NCBI GenBank assembly: GCA_014695295.1
Contig: JACJNY010000038.1
Span: 29,997 to 93,996 of the forward strand
Origin: Microcoleus sp. FACHB-61
GTDB lineage: Bacteria; Cyanobacteriota; Cyanobacteriia; Cyanobacteriales; Microcoleaceae
Reading direction: 5' to 3'
DNA length: 64,000 nucleotides
Under the pieces are notes generated by a model. It saw nothing but the letters and a program-made list of their open reading frames with translations. It made no database searches and was not told the DNA's origin. Below, one piece after another: positions 1 through 8,985 of the stretch. The position numbers were made by a program, and so were the translations under genes. Each line of letters opens with the position of its first letter. Positions within the stretch are counted from its first letter, which is position 1.

Positions 1-369
1 GACGAATACGCTTACAGTTCCTCGGAAATTTTAGAAGTTTGTCTCGATACCGGCGTACCAATGGTTTTTGACGCCCACCACCACGTCATTCACGAACATT
101 TAGAAACTTACGACGATCCCAGCGTTGCCGAAATGCTCGCAGCAGCCCGCACAACTTGGTCTGTTCCTGAATGGCAATTAGTGCACATATCGAATGGCAG
201 AGAATTTTTTGCCGATCCGCGCCACAGCGATTTAATTACAGAAATGCCTAATTGCTATTATCAGGCTCCTTGGATTGAAGTAGAAGCTAAATTCAAAGAA
301 TTAGCTATTGAAAAGTTGCGCGCCGAATGGTTGTCTGCGAAGGTTCCACAATTTAGCAATGTCTCTTAG
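1..369 (+). CDS. uvsE: UV damage endonuclease UvsE/UvdE, C-terminal part (5' end outside window)
   Basis: The frame is open from base 1 and ends at TAG 367-369, so only about the last 122 residues are present. The family nicks DNA 5' of UV photoproducts and other lesions, starting an alternative excision repair. The TIM-barrel metal-site signature is visible as VFDAHHHVIHE just after codon 21, preceded by LEVCLDTGVPM, a combination I recognise from UvsE/UvdE. The first ATG in view (61) is internal. The protein ends with a basic/acidic helix and no extra domain. The next gene on the same strand encodes an SRAP abasic-site protein, so two DNA-lesion genes lie side by side, although 341 bp of repeats separate them and an operon is doubtful. 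Family assignment is firm; substrate range cannot be read from the fragment. Confidence 0.9.
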   Translation, partial: DEYAYSSSEILEVCLDTGVPMVFDAHHHVIHEHLETYDDPSVAEMLAAARTTWSVPEWQLVHISNGREFFADPRHSDLITEMPNCYYQAPWIEVEAKFKELAIEKLRAEWLSAKVPQFSNVS

Positions 370-710
370 GGTGGGGTTTTACCAACAATAATTGCCTCAA
401 ACCAATCATCTCGAAAACCCACCCCCACCCAACGGTAAATCGCAACAACAGGCAAGATGCCTGTTCCACAAAGAATGAATTTTCTTGTGGGGTGTCCCGC
501 CCGCCCGGTTTAGTCCGACAGGGGTTTTTAACCCCTATCTCATAGCTAAAGTCCTGTAAAAGAGGACTAAAATAGATAGATATAGAGATCGTATTTCCAG
601 TCGGTTTTAACCGACTTTAGCTTTGAGGCAGGGGTTTAAACCCCTGGGGGATTGCCCGACTGTCGAACTGCCGGACTCGGTAAAAACCGCGTTAATACAA
701 CTATAAAATT
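370..710. repeat. Intergenic stretch made of palindromic repeats
   Basis: No gene is seen. The stretch holds several short hairpins: ACAGGCA/TGCCTGT at 448-464, an imperfect CCACAA/TTGTGG pair at 466-490, AGGGGTT/AACCCCT at 520-536, GTCGGTT/AACCGAC at 600-615 and a perfect 18-bp palindrome at 629-646. These look like dispersed cyanobacterial repeat units (the tttaaccgactttagct type). They may form RNA hairpins behind uvsE, but no clear T-tract terminator follows any of them. Confidence 0.6.
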
Positions 711-1382
711 ATGTGTGGACGATACACTTTAACTACTTCAGGTCAAATCATCGCCGAATTCTTCAAACTGTCGGGAGTTCCCGACATCAAACCCCGATAC
801 AATATCGCCCCAACTCAATCAGTGGCGACAGTCACAGCTTCTCAAGAGCAAATGCAGCGACAGTTTCAATTTATGCGCTGGGGTCTGATTCCAAGTTGGG
901 CAAAAGACATGAAAATAGGCAGCCGCCTGATTAACGCGCGATCGGAAACTGTAGCCGAAAAACCTGCTTTTCGCAGCGCCATCAAGCACAGGCGATGTTT
1001 GATAGTCGCTGACGGTTTCTACGAATGGCAACAGCAGGGAAAGAACAAACAGCCTTACTATTTTCAAAAGGCAGACGGCGAACCTTTTGCTTTTGCCGGT
1101 TTGTGGGAAAATTGGGAATCTCCTGAAAAAGAAAACATTGTATCTTGCAGTATAATTACTACCGCTGCTAACGAAACAGTGGAGCCGATGCACGATCGAA
1201 TGCCAGTGATTCTCCCCGACAGCGATTGGGAACAGTGGCTCGATCCTTCTGTTAAAAATGCTCAGGAAGTTTTGCCCTTGTTAAAGCCGTATTCTTCCGA
1301 AGCGATGAAAGCAAAGGCGGTAAGTGCGATCGTCAACAGTCCAAGTAGAGACAGTCCCGAATGTATTAGCGATCGGCAATAA
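711..1382 (+). CDS. SRAP domain protein (SOS response-associated peptidase, YedK/HMCES family)
   Basis: 223 residues, the normal length for this family. HMCES/YedK proteins form a thiazolidine crosslink to abasic sites in single-stranded DNA through the residue after the initiator Met. Here the protein starts MCGRYTL, so Cys2 is the crosslinking residue once Met is removed. Other family landmarks follow in order: PRYNIAPTQ (residues 28-36, the Asn that helps ring formation), WGLIPSWAKD, INARSET, GFYEWQ (the catalytic-type Glu) and EPMHDRMPVIL with the active-site His. The ATG at 711 is fixed by the need for Cys at position 2. The tail after the domain is short and Ser/Pro/Asp rich. It sits downstream of uvsE on the same strand. 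No LexA-like box was identified upstream. Confidence 0.95.
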   Translation: MCGRYTLTTSGQIIAEFFKLSGVPDIKPRYNIAPTQSVATVTASQEQMQRQFQFMRWGLIPSWAKDMKIGSRLINARSETVAEKPAFRSAIKHRRCLIVADGFYEWQQQGKNKQPYYFQKADGEPFAFAGLWENWESPEKENIVSCSIITTAANETVEPMHDRMPVILPDSDWEQWLDPSVKNAQEVLPLLKPYSSEAMKAKAVSAIVNSPSRDSPECISDRQ

Positions 1383-1532
1383 ATCATTGGATCGGATAAA
1401 ACCGAGATAGTTTGAGTTATGATATCAAATAATGTTTGAGTTGTAGCTTGGGTTTTCTAAATCGCAGTTTAACTCAGTTGTTATTTGCTCAAACATTTTT
1501 TTAATCTTAACATCAGTTAGAAGACAAAAAAT

Positions 1533-1919
1533 ATGATCGGATACGTTACACTGGGTACCAACGATATTGAAAGTGCAGCCAAGTTTTATGATGCTTTGCT
1601 TGCTGAAATTGGCGCTCGACGATTCATGGAATTCGACCAATTTATCGCATGGAGCGTTTCTCCAGAGCTACCAGCACTTGCTATTACAAAACCATTTGAT
1701 GGTAACACAGCAACTGTTGGCAATGGAGTAATGATAGCTCTTCGAGTTGACAGTCCCGAAAAAGTCAACTTAGTTTATAACAAAGCGATCGAACTTGGGG
1801 CTAAGGATGAAGGGCCAGCAGGACCAAGAGACGTGTTGCCGGGGTTTTATGCGGGATATTTTCGGGATCTTGATGGGAATAAGCTGAACGTGTTTTGTAT
1901 GACTCAACCAAACACTTAA
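1533..1919 (+). CDS. VOC family protein (glyoxalase/bleomycin-resistance fold)
   Basis: 128 residues forming one vicinal-oxygen-chelate unit of two beta-alpha-beta-beta-beta modules. The N-terminal module is GYVTLGTNDIESAAKFYDALL; the C-terminal module ends GYFRDLDGNKLNVFC, the usual end of this superfamily. Single-domain VOC proteins bind a divalent metal as dimers and act as lyases, dioxygenases or drug-binding proteins; the subfamily here looks like the glutathione-dependent-enzyme-like group often labelled glyoxalase, but no substrate can be assigned. The ATG at 1533 begins directly with the first beta strand, so this start is probably right. It converges on the CBS-CP12 gene across a short hairpin. 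Confidence 0.85.
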   Translation: MIGYVTLGTNDIESAAKFYDALLAEIGARRFMEFDQFIAWSVSPELPALAITKPFDGNTATVGNGVMIALRVDSPEKVNLVYNKAIELGAKDEGPAGPRDVLPGFYAGYFRDLDGNKLNVFCMTQPNT

Positions 1920-1921
1920 GA

Positions 1922-1952
1922 TTTTTTTTTTTCGTGAGGCTCGAAAAAAAAA
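1922..1952. terminator. Probable bidirectional terminator between convergent genes
   Basis: Eleven T followed by CG, a 7-base loop (TGAGGCT), then CG and nine A. The arms pair perfectly and give a U-run in both directions, which suits the convergent genes on either side. The stem is almost all A/T, so strength is uncertain. Confidence 0.55.
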
Positions 1953-1965
1953 GCTATTTCCGGTC

Positions 1966-2038
1966 GTTAGCTATTAGTTATCAATCCATAAATAAGAGTT
2001 GATAACTAATAACTAATGACTAATGCCTAATAACTAAA
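1966..2038. repeat. Heptamer array folding as an inverted repeat
   Basis: ATTAGTTATCAA (about 1972-1983) pairs with TTGATAACTAAT (about 1999-2010), and the right arm runs on as repeated ACTAATG/ACTAATA units up to the stop codon of the CBS-CP12 gene. It is one of several copies of this heptamer family in the window. Confidence 0.7.
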
Positions 2039-2656
2039 TTAACTCTCGTACATCCGCGCTTCAGCAGCTTCGGGATTTTCCTCGCAATACTCGTCAAAAG
2101 CCGTTTTGTCAAGCTTCATCGATCGCTGATGAGAAGCCTCAGCCTGCATTTCCTCGACAATATCCCACGCTACCGCGCACTCTCTAGAAGTAGCGCCTTT
2201 CTCGGCACAGATAGTTCTGGCATCCGCGATCGCCTCTTCGATTTCTTCCTCAAATAAAACACTTTTCGGTTTCTCGACAAAATCGCTTTTTGTCAAGATA
2301 TCCGTTACCGAAATAATGCCCAGCAGTTTGTCTTTAATCACCGGAGCCCGGCGGATTCGGGTATTGGCGAACAACCTCGCCACGTATTCGACGCCCAAGT
2401 CGGGATTCACCGTGATGCACGGTTTGGTCATAATCTCGAAGACGCGGACTTTTTTCGGGTCTACTCCGTAGGCTGCTACTTTGTAGACAATATCTGTTTC
2501 CGTGACAATGCCGTAGGCGTCTTGTTCGTGGCGGCGTTCCACAATTAACGCGCGCAAACACAGTTCGTTCATCATTGCTACCGCTTCAGCTACAGTTGCC
2601 GAACCGCGAATGGTAACAACTTCTGTGGTCATAATATCTTGGGCTTTCATCATCAT
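2039..2656 (-). CDS. CBS-CP12 fusion protein (putative Calvin-cycle regulator)
   Basis: 205 residues. Two CBS motifs (about 4-60 and 70-125) form a Bateman module that normally binds adenine nucleotides. The C-terminal 65 residues are a CP12 domain: ARTICAEKGATSREC, AVAWDIVEEMQAEASHQR and DEYCEENPEAAEARMYES. CP12 is the small redox protein that binds phosphoribulokinase and GAPDH in the dark. The N-terminal cysteine pair is present (Cys150, Cys160), but of the C-terminal pair only Cys191 remains; the partner position is Ala200, so that disulfide cannot form. CBS-CP12 fusions are known from cyanobacteria, and a Microcystis homologue has been studied as a PRK regulator. The gene is divergent from glpX, which encodes another light-regulated Calvin-cycle enzyme. 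It begins with three ATGs in a row; the first is taken. Confidence 0.93.
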   Translation of the reverse strand: MMMKAQDIMTTEVVTIRGSATVAEAVAMMNELCLRALIVERRHEQDAYGIVTETDIVYKVAAYGVDPKKVRVFEIMTKPCITVNPDLGVEYVARLFANTRIRRAPVIKDKLLGIISVTDILTKSDFVEKPKSVLFEEEIEEAIADARTICAEKGATSRECAVAWDIVEEMQAEASHQRSMKLDKTAFDEYCEENPEAAEARMYES

Positions 2657-3146
2657 TTTTTATTGCTTCCCGCTTATAAAGTCTAGTGCGTCCCGATTTG
2701 GGGCTGTCCATTTGATTTGCCATCATTAGGACTTACCCTCAGAAACCCGATTTATACCAAAATATTGGGTTTAGTAACGATAAATCCGGTCAGCAACCGG
2801 CTTTCTGAGGAATCGTGCGATCGCAAACTAATCATAAAACCTTTAACGGCCCTCGGGATGACAAGTTGCCTGAAACAGCCGATCGCTCCCCCGGAACCTC
2901 CCGATCCCGCGAGTTCCCGCTCAGGCGGGGCCAGCGTGCGCTCTATCGAGCAAGAGTGAAGCATTCGGGCGATCGATCTTTGAGCTTGTCGGGCTCAGAT
3001 TTTCCAGCCCCAATCTCAAAGAAGCAAAAGTTAACACAAACTAAGCAACTGCTTGCGCTCGCACAGATCCCCGCCTCTGATAAACTTGATGGCTGAGAGT
3101 GCAAAAGAGCACAAGGCACGCATCAGCAGTTGGGAGGATCTAGTTC
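2657..3146. other. 490-bp divergent intergenic region between CBS-CP12 and glpX
   Basis: No gene is supported; the short frames across 2717-3096 have no recognisable product. It holds the nested hairpin element at 2737-2810 and presumably promoters for both flanking genes. GGGAGG at about 3131-3137 is the likely glpX ribosome binding site. Confidence 0.5.
2737..2810. repeat. Nested three-way-junction repeat
   Basis: Outer arms CCTCAGAAA (2737-2745) and TTTCTGAGG (2802-2810) enclose two further hairpins: AAACCCGAT with ATTGGGTTT (about 2743-2772) and CCGGT-CAGCA-ACCGG (2786-2800). The same sequence blocks (cagaaaccg, tcagcaaccgg, tttct) reappear in the larger element at 63029-63216, so this looks like a shorter member of one palindromic family. 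Confidence 0.65.
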
Positions 3147-4184
3147 GTGGACAATGTAATCGGTTTAGAGATTATCGAAGTAGTTGAGCAGGCAGCCATC
3201 GCTTCCGCTCGCTTGATGGGCAAAGGCGAAAAAGATGAAGCCGATAGAGTGGCTGTAGAAGCCATGCGGGAGCGCATGAACAAAATTCATATGCGCGGCC
3301 GCATCGTGATCGGCGAAGGCGAACGCGATGACGCACCCATGCTGTACATCGGGGAACAAGTAGGTATTTGTACCCGCGAAGATGCCAACGAGATCTGCAA
3401 CCTAGATGAATTGATCGAAATTGACATCGCTGTTGACCCCTGCGAAGGTACTAACCTGGTAGCTTACGGTCAAAACGGTTCGATGGCAGTTTTGGCTATC
3501 TCTGAAAAAGGTGGTTTGTTTGCTGCACCGGATTTCTACATGAACAAATTGGCTGCTCCTGCGGCTGCTAAGAATCATGTAGATATTCGCAAGACGCCAA
3601 CCCAAAACCTCAAAATTATCTCTGATTGCCTCGGCCGCAGTATTGAAGATTTGGTGGTGGTCGTGATGGATCGCGATCGGCACAAAGATTTAATTAATGA
3701 AATTCGGCAAGCTGGTGCAAGAGTTCGGCTGATCAGCGACGGCGACGTTTCGGCAGCGATTTCTTGCGCGTTTTCTGGTTCCAACATCCACGCACTTATG
3801 GGTATTGGTGCAGCACCGGAAGGTGTGATTTCCGCAGCAGCAATGCGCTGCTTGGGCGGTCACTTCCAAGGACAGTTAATTTACGATCCAGCAGTTGTCA
3901 AAACTGGTTTGATCGGTGAAAGCAAAGAGAGCAATATCGCCCGCCTGAAAGATATGGGCATCACAGACCCAGACAAGATTTACAATGCTGAAGAGCTGGC
4001 ATCTGGAGAAACAGTTCTGTTTGCAGCTTGCGGGATTACCCCCGGAACGCTGATGGATGGAGTTCGCTTCTTTGGCGGCGGCGCTCGCACTGAAAGTTTG
4101 GTAATTTCTTCTCAGTCGAAGACTGCTCGGTTTGTGGATACAATCCATATGTTTGACCAGCCTAAGTCTCTGCAATTGAATTAG
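3147..4184 (+). CDS. glpX: Class II fructose-1,6-/sedoheptulose-1,7-bisphosphatase (F/SBPase)
   Basis: 345 residues, the usual length of cyanobacterial F/SBPase. In cyanobacteria this single enzyme dephosphorylates both FBP and SBP in the Calvin cycle. Family motifs include [20 protein letters not shown] (metal ligands), [33 protein letters not shown] and the [10 protein letters not shown] tail. The start is GTG at 3147, preceded by GGGAGG at a good distance, and the N-terminus [21 protein letters not shown] matches the family start. It is divergent from the CBS-CP12 gene and lies 145 bp upstream of hemA, separated by an AGTTAACA-type repeat array. Redox and AMP control are known for the family; nothing in the sequence proves them here. 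Confidence 0.96.
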   Translation: MDNVIGLEIIEVVEQAAIASARLMGKGEKDEADRVAVEAMRERMNKIHMRGRIVIGEGERDDAPMLYIGEQVGICTREDANEICNLDELIEIDIAVDPCEGTNLVAYGQNGSMAVLAISEKGGLFAAPDFYMNKLAAPAAAKNHVDIRKTPTQNLKIISDCLGRSIEDLVVVVMDRDRHKDLINEIRQAGARVRLISDGDVSAAISCAFSGSNIHALMGIGAAPEGVISAAAMRCLGGHFQGQLIYDPAVVKTGLIGESKESNIARLKDMGITDPDKIYNAEELASGETVLFAACGITPGTLMDGVRFFGGGARTESLVISSQSKTARFVDTIHMFDQPKSLQLN

Positions 4185-4186
4185 TG

Positions 4187-4310
4187 ATTAGTTAGTGGTT
4201 AACAGTTAAATGTTAACAATTAACAGTTAACGGTTAACAGTCACCGGTGATTAGCAATTAGCGATAAACTAATAACTAATAACAGGTGACTGTTAACAAC
4301 TAAGAAAGAA
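4187..4310. repeat. TTAACAGT / CTAATAA short tandem repeat array
   Basis: The gap between glpX and hemA is mostly iterated units such as AGTTAACA, GGTTAACAGT and ACTAATAA in both orientations, able to pair over long distances (gttaacagtcacc with ggtgactgttaac). No gene is present. Confidence 0.7.
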
Positions 4311-4329
4311 ATAGTGACAAATCACAGAT

Positions 4330-5622
4330 ATGAATATTGCAGTCGTAGGTCTCAGCCACAAAACAGCGCCGGTTGAAGTTCGCGAAAAACTGAGCATTCC
4401 AGAACAGAAAGTTGAAGCGGCGATCGCCCAATTGCGCGGCTACCCGCACATTCAAGAGGTTGCCATCCTCAGCACTTGCAACCGCTTAGAAATTTATATT
4501 GTTACCAGCGAGTCGGAGCCTGGTGTGCGAGAGGTTATTCAGTTCCTTTCCGAATTCAGTAAAGTTCCTTTGCAGTCTTTGCGCCCTCACCTGTTTATTT
4601 TGCTGCACGAAGATGCGGTGATGCACTTGATGCGAGTGGCTTCGGGTCTCGATAGTTTGGTGCTCGGAGAAGGACAAATTTTGGCTCAGGTGAAACAAAC
4701 TCACAAACTCGCCCAGCAGTACAAAGGTGTAGGCAGAATTTTAGAGCGCTTGTTCAAGCAAGCTCTCACAGCAGGGAAGCGAGTTCGCACGGAAACTAGC
4801 ATCGGTACCGGTGCAGTTTCTATCAGTTCGGCGGCGGCCGAATTGGCTCAAATGAAGGGTCAGCATTTAGCAAGCAGCAAAATTGCGATTATCGGTGCTG
4901 GCAAAATGTCGCGGCTTTTGGTGCAGCATTTGCTCTCAAAAGGAGCTAGCAATATTTCGATCGTCAACCGCTCTGTGCGGGGCGCCCTGGAGTTGGCCGG
5001 TCAGTTTAAAGATGCTGAATTGCACCTGTATCAGCTCTCGGAAATGATGCAGGTAATTGCCGCTTCTGACTTGGTTTTTACCAGTACCGCAGCTACCGAT
5101 CCGCTGTTAAATAAAGCTAAATTGGAAGCTGTTTTAGACCCGAATCGCCCTTTGATGTTGGTGGATATTTCTGTGCCGCGCAACGTTGACTCGGATGCCA
5201 ACGAACTCGCTAATGTGCGATCGTTTAATGTAGACGACTTGAAAGCAGTGGTAGCTCAAAATCACGAAAGCCGCCGCAAAATGGCAATGGAAGCTCAGGG
5301 CTTGCTGGAACAGGAAGTAGAGGCTTTCGATCTCTGGTGGCGGAGTCTGGAAACTGTTCCTACTATTAGCTGTTTGCGGGATAAGATAGAATTGATTCGG
5401 GAACAAGAGTTAGAAAAAGCTTTATCGCGTCTGGGTTCGGAATTTTCGGAGAAACATCAAGATGTGATTGAATCTTTAACCAGGGGGATTGTGAATAAGA
5501 TTTTGCACGATCCGATGGTACAGTTGCGCGCTCAGCAGGATATTGAGGCGCGGCGGCAAGCGATGCAAACTTTGCAAACACTGTTTAATTTGGATGTGGA
5601 TGTCAATCAGCAGTACAGCTAG
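4330..5622 (+). CDS. hemA: Glutamyl-tRNA reductase
   Basis: 430 residues. It reduces glutamate charged on tRNA-Glu to glutamate-1-semialdehyde with NADPH, the committed step of tetrapyrrole (chlorophyll, haem, bilin) synthesis. The catalytic thiol is Cys50 in [12 protein letters not shown]. Further landmarks are [34 protein letters not shown], the NADPH-binding turn [11 protein letters not shown] (about 186-196), [10 protein letters not shown], and the C-terminal dimerisation helices. Start ATG 4330 gives [19 protein letters not shown], the canonical N-terminus. No other haem gene is adjacent; chlM lies 17 kb away. Confidence 0.97.
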   Translation: MNIAVVGLSHKTAPVEVREKLSIPEQKVEAAIAQLRGYPHIQEVAILSTCNRLEIYIVTSESEPGVREVIQFLSEFSKVPLQSLRPHLFILLHEDAVMHLMRVASGLDSLVLGEGQILAQVKQTHKLAQQYKGVGRILERLFKQALTAGKRVRTETSIGTGAVSISSAAAELAQMKGQHLASSKIAIIGAGKMSRLLVQHLLSKGASNISIVNRSVRGALELAGQFKDAELHLYQLSEMMQVIAASDLVFTSTAATDPLLNKAKLEAVLDPNRPLMLVDISVPRNVDSDANELANVRSFNVDDLKAVVAQNHESRRKMAMEAQGLLEQEVEAFDLWWRSLETVPTISCLRDKIELIREQELEKALSRLGSEFSEKHQDVIESLTRGIVNKILHDPMVQLRAQQDIEARRQAMQTLQTLFNLDVDVNQQYS

Positions 5623-5625
5623 TTT

Positions 5626-5852
5626 GTCATTAGTCATTGGTCATTAGTCATTAGTCAGTTGACAGGAAAGCAGTTAGCCGTTGACCCGAAAGCAGGAGTC
5701 ATATTATGTCCGGTCAATTACCATGAATAAAAATGCCTCCAACCCTTGCGGCAAAAGCATCATTCGGGAGGGTAATTTGCTCGAACCTGATATCAGTTAT
5801 CATTCAACCAATAACTAATGACTAATAACTAATGACTAATAACTAATGACTA
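5626..5852. repeat. Heptamer repeats around the gap between hemA and the UPF0182 gene
   Basis: CATTAGT units (about 5628-5660) on the left and ACTAATA/ACTAATG units (about 5812-5852) on the right form inverted arrays. The right array runs into the start codon of the following gene. Between them is unique sequence with no gene. Confidence 0.7.
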
Positions 5853-8800
5853 ATAGGCGAATTTATCAAATAATCCTACTGATTGCGGGGCTGTGGCTGG
5901 TTGTTGAGTTTGCCTCCCGCATTGCGGCAGAAATTCTCTGGTTTCAGGAGGTTGGATATCTTCAGGTTTTTCTGTTAAAGCTGAACACTCAAGGGTTGCT
6001 GGGGGCGATCGCAATTGCTGTTTCTTCTGCCTTTTTGCTCGGAAATTTGGCTTTAGCCCGCCGCCTGCAACATCCTGCAGAGGAAATGAAATCGCCGGTT
6101 GCGGAGGCGCTATTCGCTTCACTGAGGGCGAACAAAACGGAGAAAAATTACGAATTACCTGTTGCTAAATCCCAAATAACCTTTTCCTGGCTGCTGTTGG
6201 CGGTATTGGGATTGAGTTCGATCGCAACTTTTATAGTAATTCACTGCGGGCTGTTAGCTGCAAACAGCCTCACCTATTTCGGTATAGCTGGCAATTTGCC
6301 TGTACCGCCCGTGCAGTTGGGAATTGAGTCAATCCAGCAAATAGCGGTGCAGCTATTTTCTCACGGGTGGCAGTTGGGCTTGGTGCTGGGGGCAATGTTA
6401 GCTGTGGCAATTAAGCCTGATTTTTGGCTGCGGGCGATCGCCCTTTTTCTCAGTTTGGCGATCGGGCTTATTGCCACCAGTCGCTGGACAAATGTTTTGC
6501 AATATTTACACCCTACTAATTTTAACTCAACCGACCCTCTTTTCAATCAAAATATTAGCTTTTATGTATTTATTTTGCCAATCTTAGATTTGCTAGGCTT
6601 CTGGCTGACAGTTGTATTTTTGTACAGTTTAGTATCTTGTGCTTTAACATATTTGCTGTCGGGAAATAGCCTGAGTCAAGGGAGATTTTTGGGGTTTTCT
6701 CGATCGCAGCAGCGGCACTTGTACGGGTTGGGTGCAGCTTCCATGCTAGCCGCCGCATTCAGCTACTGGCTGGGGCGCTACGCATTGCTGTATTCGCGGG
6801 GAGACGTTACTTACGGGGCGAATTATGCTGACGTGACGGTGCGGTTGCCTTGGTATGGATTTTTGAGTATTCTGGCGGGGGCGATCGCACTTTTGATGAT
6901 GTGCCAGGTTTACCAACTCAAAATTAAAAATGAACTCATAAAAAAGATTACTTTAGCGTGGATAACTTTAAGTTTTTTGGGAATTTTGCTGCTGCCAACA
7001 ATTGTGCAGCAACTCCTAGTTAAACCCAACGAACTAGCACGAGAAAAGCCGTACCTCAATCGCAGCATTGCCTTTACTCAAGAAGCCTTTGACCTTAAAG
7101 AAATCGAAATAAAAACTTTCGATCCAGCCGGAAAACTTACTTATGCAGACTTAGAAAAAAATAAACTTACTATTAGCAACATCCGGCTGTGGGACAAGCT
7201 GCCGCTGCTGCAAACCAACCGACAGTTACAGCAAATCAGACCTTATTATACATTTCCTGATGCCGATATCGAGCGCTACACAATCAAAAATGAAAAAGCA
7301 AAAAAGGGAGATTCTGAAAGCCAACAAGTGTTTCTGGCAGCGCGGGAATTAGATTACACAGCAGTTGCCCCCGAAGCTCAAACTTGGGTGAACGAACACC
7401 TGGTTTACACTCACGGTTACGGCTTTACTCTTTCTCCGGTAAATACAGTCGGTGTCGGCGGTTTACCCGATTATTTTGTCAAAGATATTGGAGTGGCAGC
7501 TCAGAAAGGAGAGACTGCTTTAGAAGTAACGAGCGATCGAATTCGGGTGAGTATTCCGATAGGCTACCCGCGAATTTACTACGGCGAAGTAACCGATACA
7601 GACGCGATGGCGCCCACAAAAGTCAAAGAATTTGATTATCCCAGCGGCGAAGACAATGTTTACAATACTTACAGCGGTAGGGGCGGAATTGCGATCGGTT
7701 CTATGTGGCGGCGCTGGATGTTTGCTAATTATCTCAAAAATTGGCAAATGGCGCTGACTCGCAATTTTACCCCAGACACTAAATTACTGTACCGCCGAAA
7801 TATCAACAAAAGAGTACGGGCTATCGCTCCTTTTTTGCGCTACGATTCTGACCCGTATTTAGTAGTAGCAAATGCAAATCTTAGCAATGATGATATAGAA
7901 AAAGAAAGGGATGAAAATGGCAAGGAGATTAAACCTTCACCCTCGGCCACTGATAAATCTCCCAACTATCTTTACTGGATTATCGATGCCTATACAGCCA
8001 GCGATCGCTATCCGTATTCTGACCCGGGAAATCATGAGTTTAACTACATCCGCAACTCCGTTAAAGTAGTGATTGATGCCTACAGCGGGTCTGTTGACTT
8101 CTACGTTGCCTATCCCTCCGATCCGATTATTAACAGTTGGATGGCTATCTTTCCCGGACTTTTCAAACCCCTTGACAAAATGCCTCCGGCTCTCCGCAAA
8201 CATATCAGATATCCAGTAGATTTGTTGAGCATTCAATCCGAACGTTTGTTAACTTATCATATGGATGACCCACAAGTGTTTTACAATCGGGAGGATTTGT
8301 GGCGAGTTCCCAATGAAATTTATGGCAGTGAACAGCAGCCCGTAGCACCGTATTATTTGATTATGAAACTGCCCACTGAAAAAGCAGAAGAATTTATTTT
8401 GCTGCTTCCATTTACACCAGTAAGTCGCAACAATTTAATTGCTTGGATTGCAGGGCGATCCGATGGTAGCGAGTACGGAAAATTGCTGCTGTATTTATTC
8501 CCCAAACAGCGATTAGTTTACGGCCCGGAACAAATAGAAGCTTTAATTAACCAAGATCCGGTTATTTCAGAACAAATATCTCTCTGGAATCGCCAGGGTT
8601 CCAAAGCAATTCAAGGAAACTTATTAGTAATTCCCATTGAACAATCTTTACTGTATGTGGAACCTCTTTACTTAGAAGCCGAGCGCAATAGTTTGCCCAC
8701 TTTAGTCAGAGTTATTGCGGTCTACGAAAACCGCATCGTCATTGCAGAAACTCTCGACTTGGCACTCAAGGCACTTTTTCAGCAACAATCTACTAATAAA

Positions 8801-8854
8801 CCCGCAATTGTGCGACCTGTAGAAGGAACTGAACCAGCTTTAAAGAGTGAATGA
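5846..8854 (+). CDS. UPF0182 family large membrane protein
   Basis: 1002 residues, normal for this uncharacterised family. About seven membrane segments fill the first 390 residues (for example IYQIILLIAGLWLVVEF, ITFSWLLLAVLGLSSIATFIV, YALLYS region, LAWITLSFLGILLLPTIVQQ). A long extracytoplasmic region follows with family-typical stretches: YTHGYGFTLSPVN, GLPDYFVKDI, PRIYYGE, YPVDLLSIQSERLLTYHM, DPQVFYNREDLWRVP and LLPFTPVSRNNLIAWIAGRSDG. The C-terminus is charged. Function of the family is unknown. The only fitting ATG (5846) lies inside the ACTAATG repeat, with no Shine-Dalgarno sequence in front; the next codons already encode the first membrane helix, so the true start cannot be far downstream. 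Confidence 0.92.
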   Translation: MTNRRIYQIILLIAGLWLVVEFASRIAAEILWFQEVGYLQVFLLKLNTQGLLGAIAIAVSSAFLLGNLALARRLQHPAEEMKSPVAEALFASLRANKTEKNYELPVAKSQITFSWLLLAVLGLSSIATFIVIHCGLLAANSLTYFGIAGNLPVPPVQLGIESIQQIAVQLFSHGWQLGLVLGAMLAVAIKPDFWLRAIALFLSLAIGLIATSRWTNVLQYLHPTNFNSTDPLFNQNISFYVFILPILDLLGFWLTVVFLYSLVSCALTYLLSGNSLSQGRFLGFSRSQQRHLYGLGAASMLAAAFSYWLGRYALLYSRGDVTYGANYADVTVRLPWYGFLSILAGAIALLMMCQVYQLKIKNELIKKITLAWITLSFLGILLLPTIVQQLLVKPNELAREKPYLNRSIAFTQEAFDLKEIEIKTFDPAGKLTYADLEKNKLTISNIRLWDKLPLLQTNRQLQQIRPYYTFPDADIERYTIKNEKAKKGDSESQQVFLAARELDYTAVAPEAQTWVNEHLVYTHGYGFTLSPVNTVGVGGLPDYFVKDIGVAAQKGETALEVTSDRIRVSIPIGYPRIYYGEVTDTDAMAPTKVKEFDYPSGEDNVYNTYSGRGGIAIGSMWRRWMFANYLKNWQMALTRNFTPDTKLLYRRNINKRVRAIAPFLRYDSDPYLVVANANLSNDDIEKERDENGKEIKPSPSATDKSPNYLYWIIDAYTASDRYPYSDPGNHEFNYIRNSVKVVIDAYSGSVDFYVAYPSDPIINSWMAIFPGLFKPLDKMPPALRKHIRYPVDLLSIQSERLLTYHMDDPQVFYNREDLWRVPNEIYGSEQQPVAPYYLIMKLPTEKAEEFILLLPFTPVSRNNLIAWIAGRSDGSEYGKLLLYLFPKQRLVYGPEQIEALINQDPVISEQISLWNRQGSKAIQGNLLVIPIEQSLLYVEPLYLEAERNSLPTLVRVIAVYENRIVIAETLDLALKALFQQQSTNKPAIVRPVEGTEPALKSE

Positions 8855-8985
8855 ACCGCTCTTGACGCTCTTGATGCACAGAAAAGATACAGCGAAAATA
8901 TAAGAGAAAGAGAGGAATTTATTTAGCTTTATGGGTCTGAGGTTATTTACATCTGCCTGTTTAACTATGGCATTTATCATGTAAA

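Noticed and set aside
2717..3096. Three overlapping frames in the CBS-CP12/glpX gap
   Set aside because: Ser/Arg/Pro-rich translations of repeats without any family character.
4187..4310. CRISPR-like regular repeat between glpX and hemA
   Set aside because: Units are 7-10 bp, contiguous and without unique spacers; this is a short tandem repeat, not CRISPR.
8931..8984. 17-codon hydrophobic frame (MGLRLFTSACL...) with an upstream GAGAGGAA
   Set aside because: The spacing is about 12 bases and the peptide matches no known small photosystem or cytochrome subunit; too short to support.
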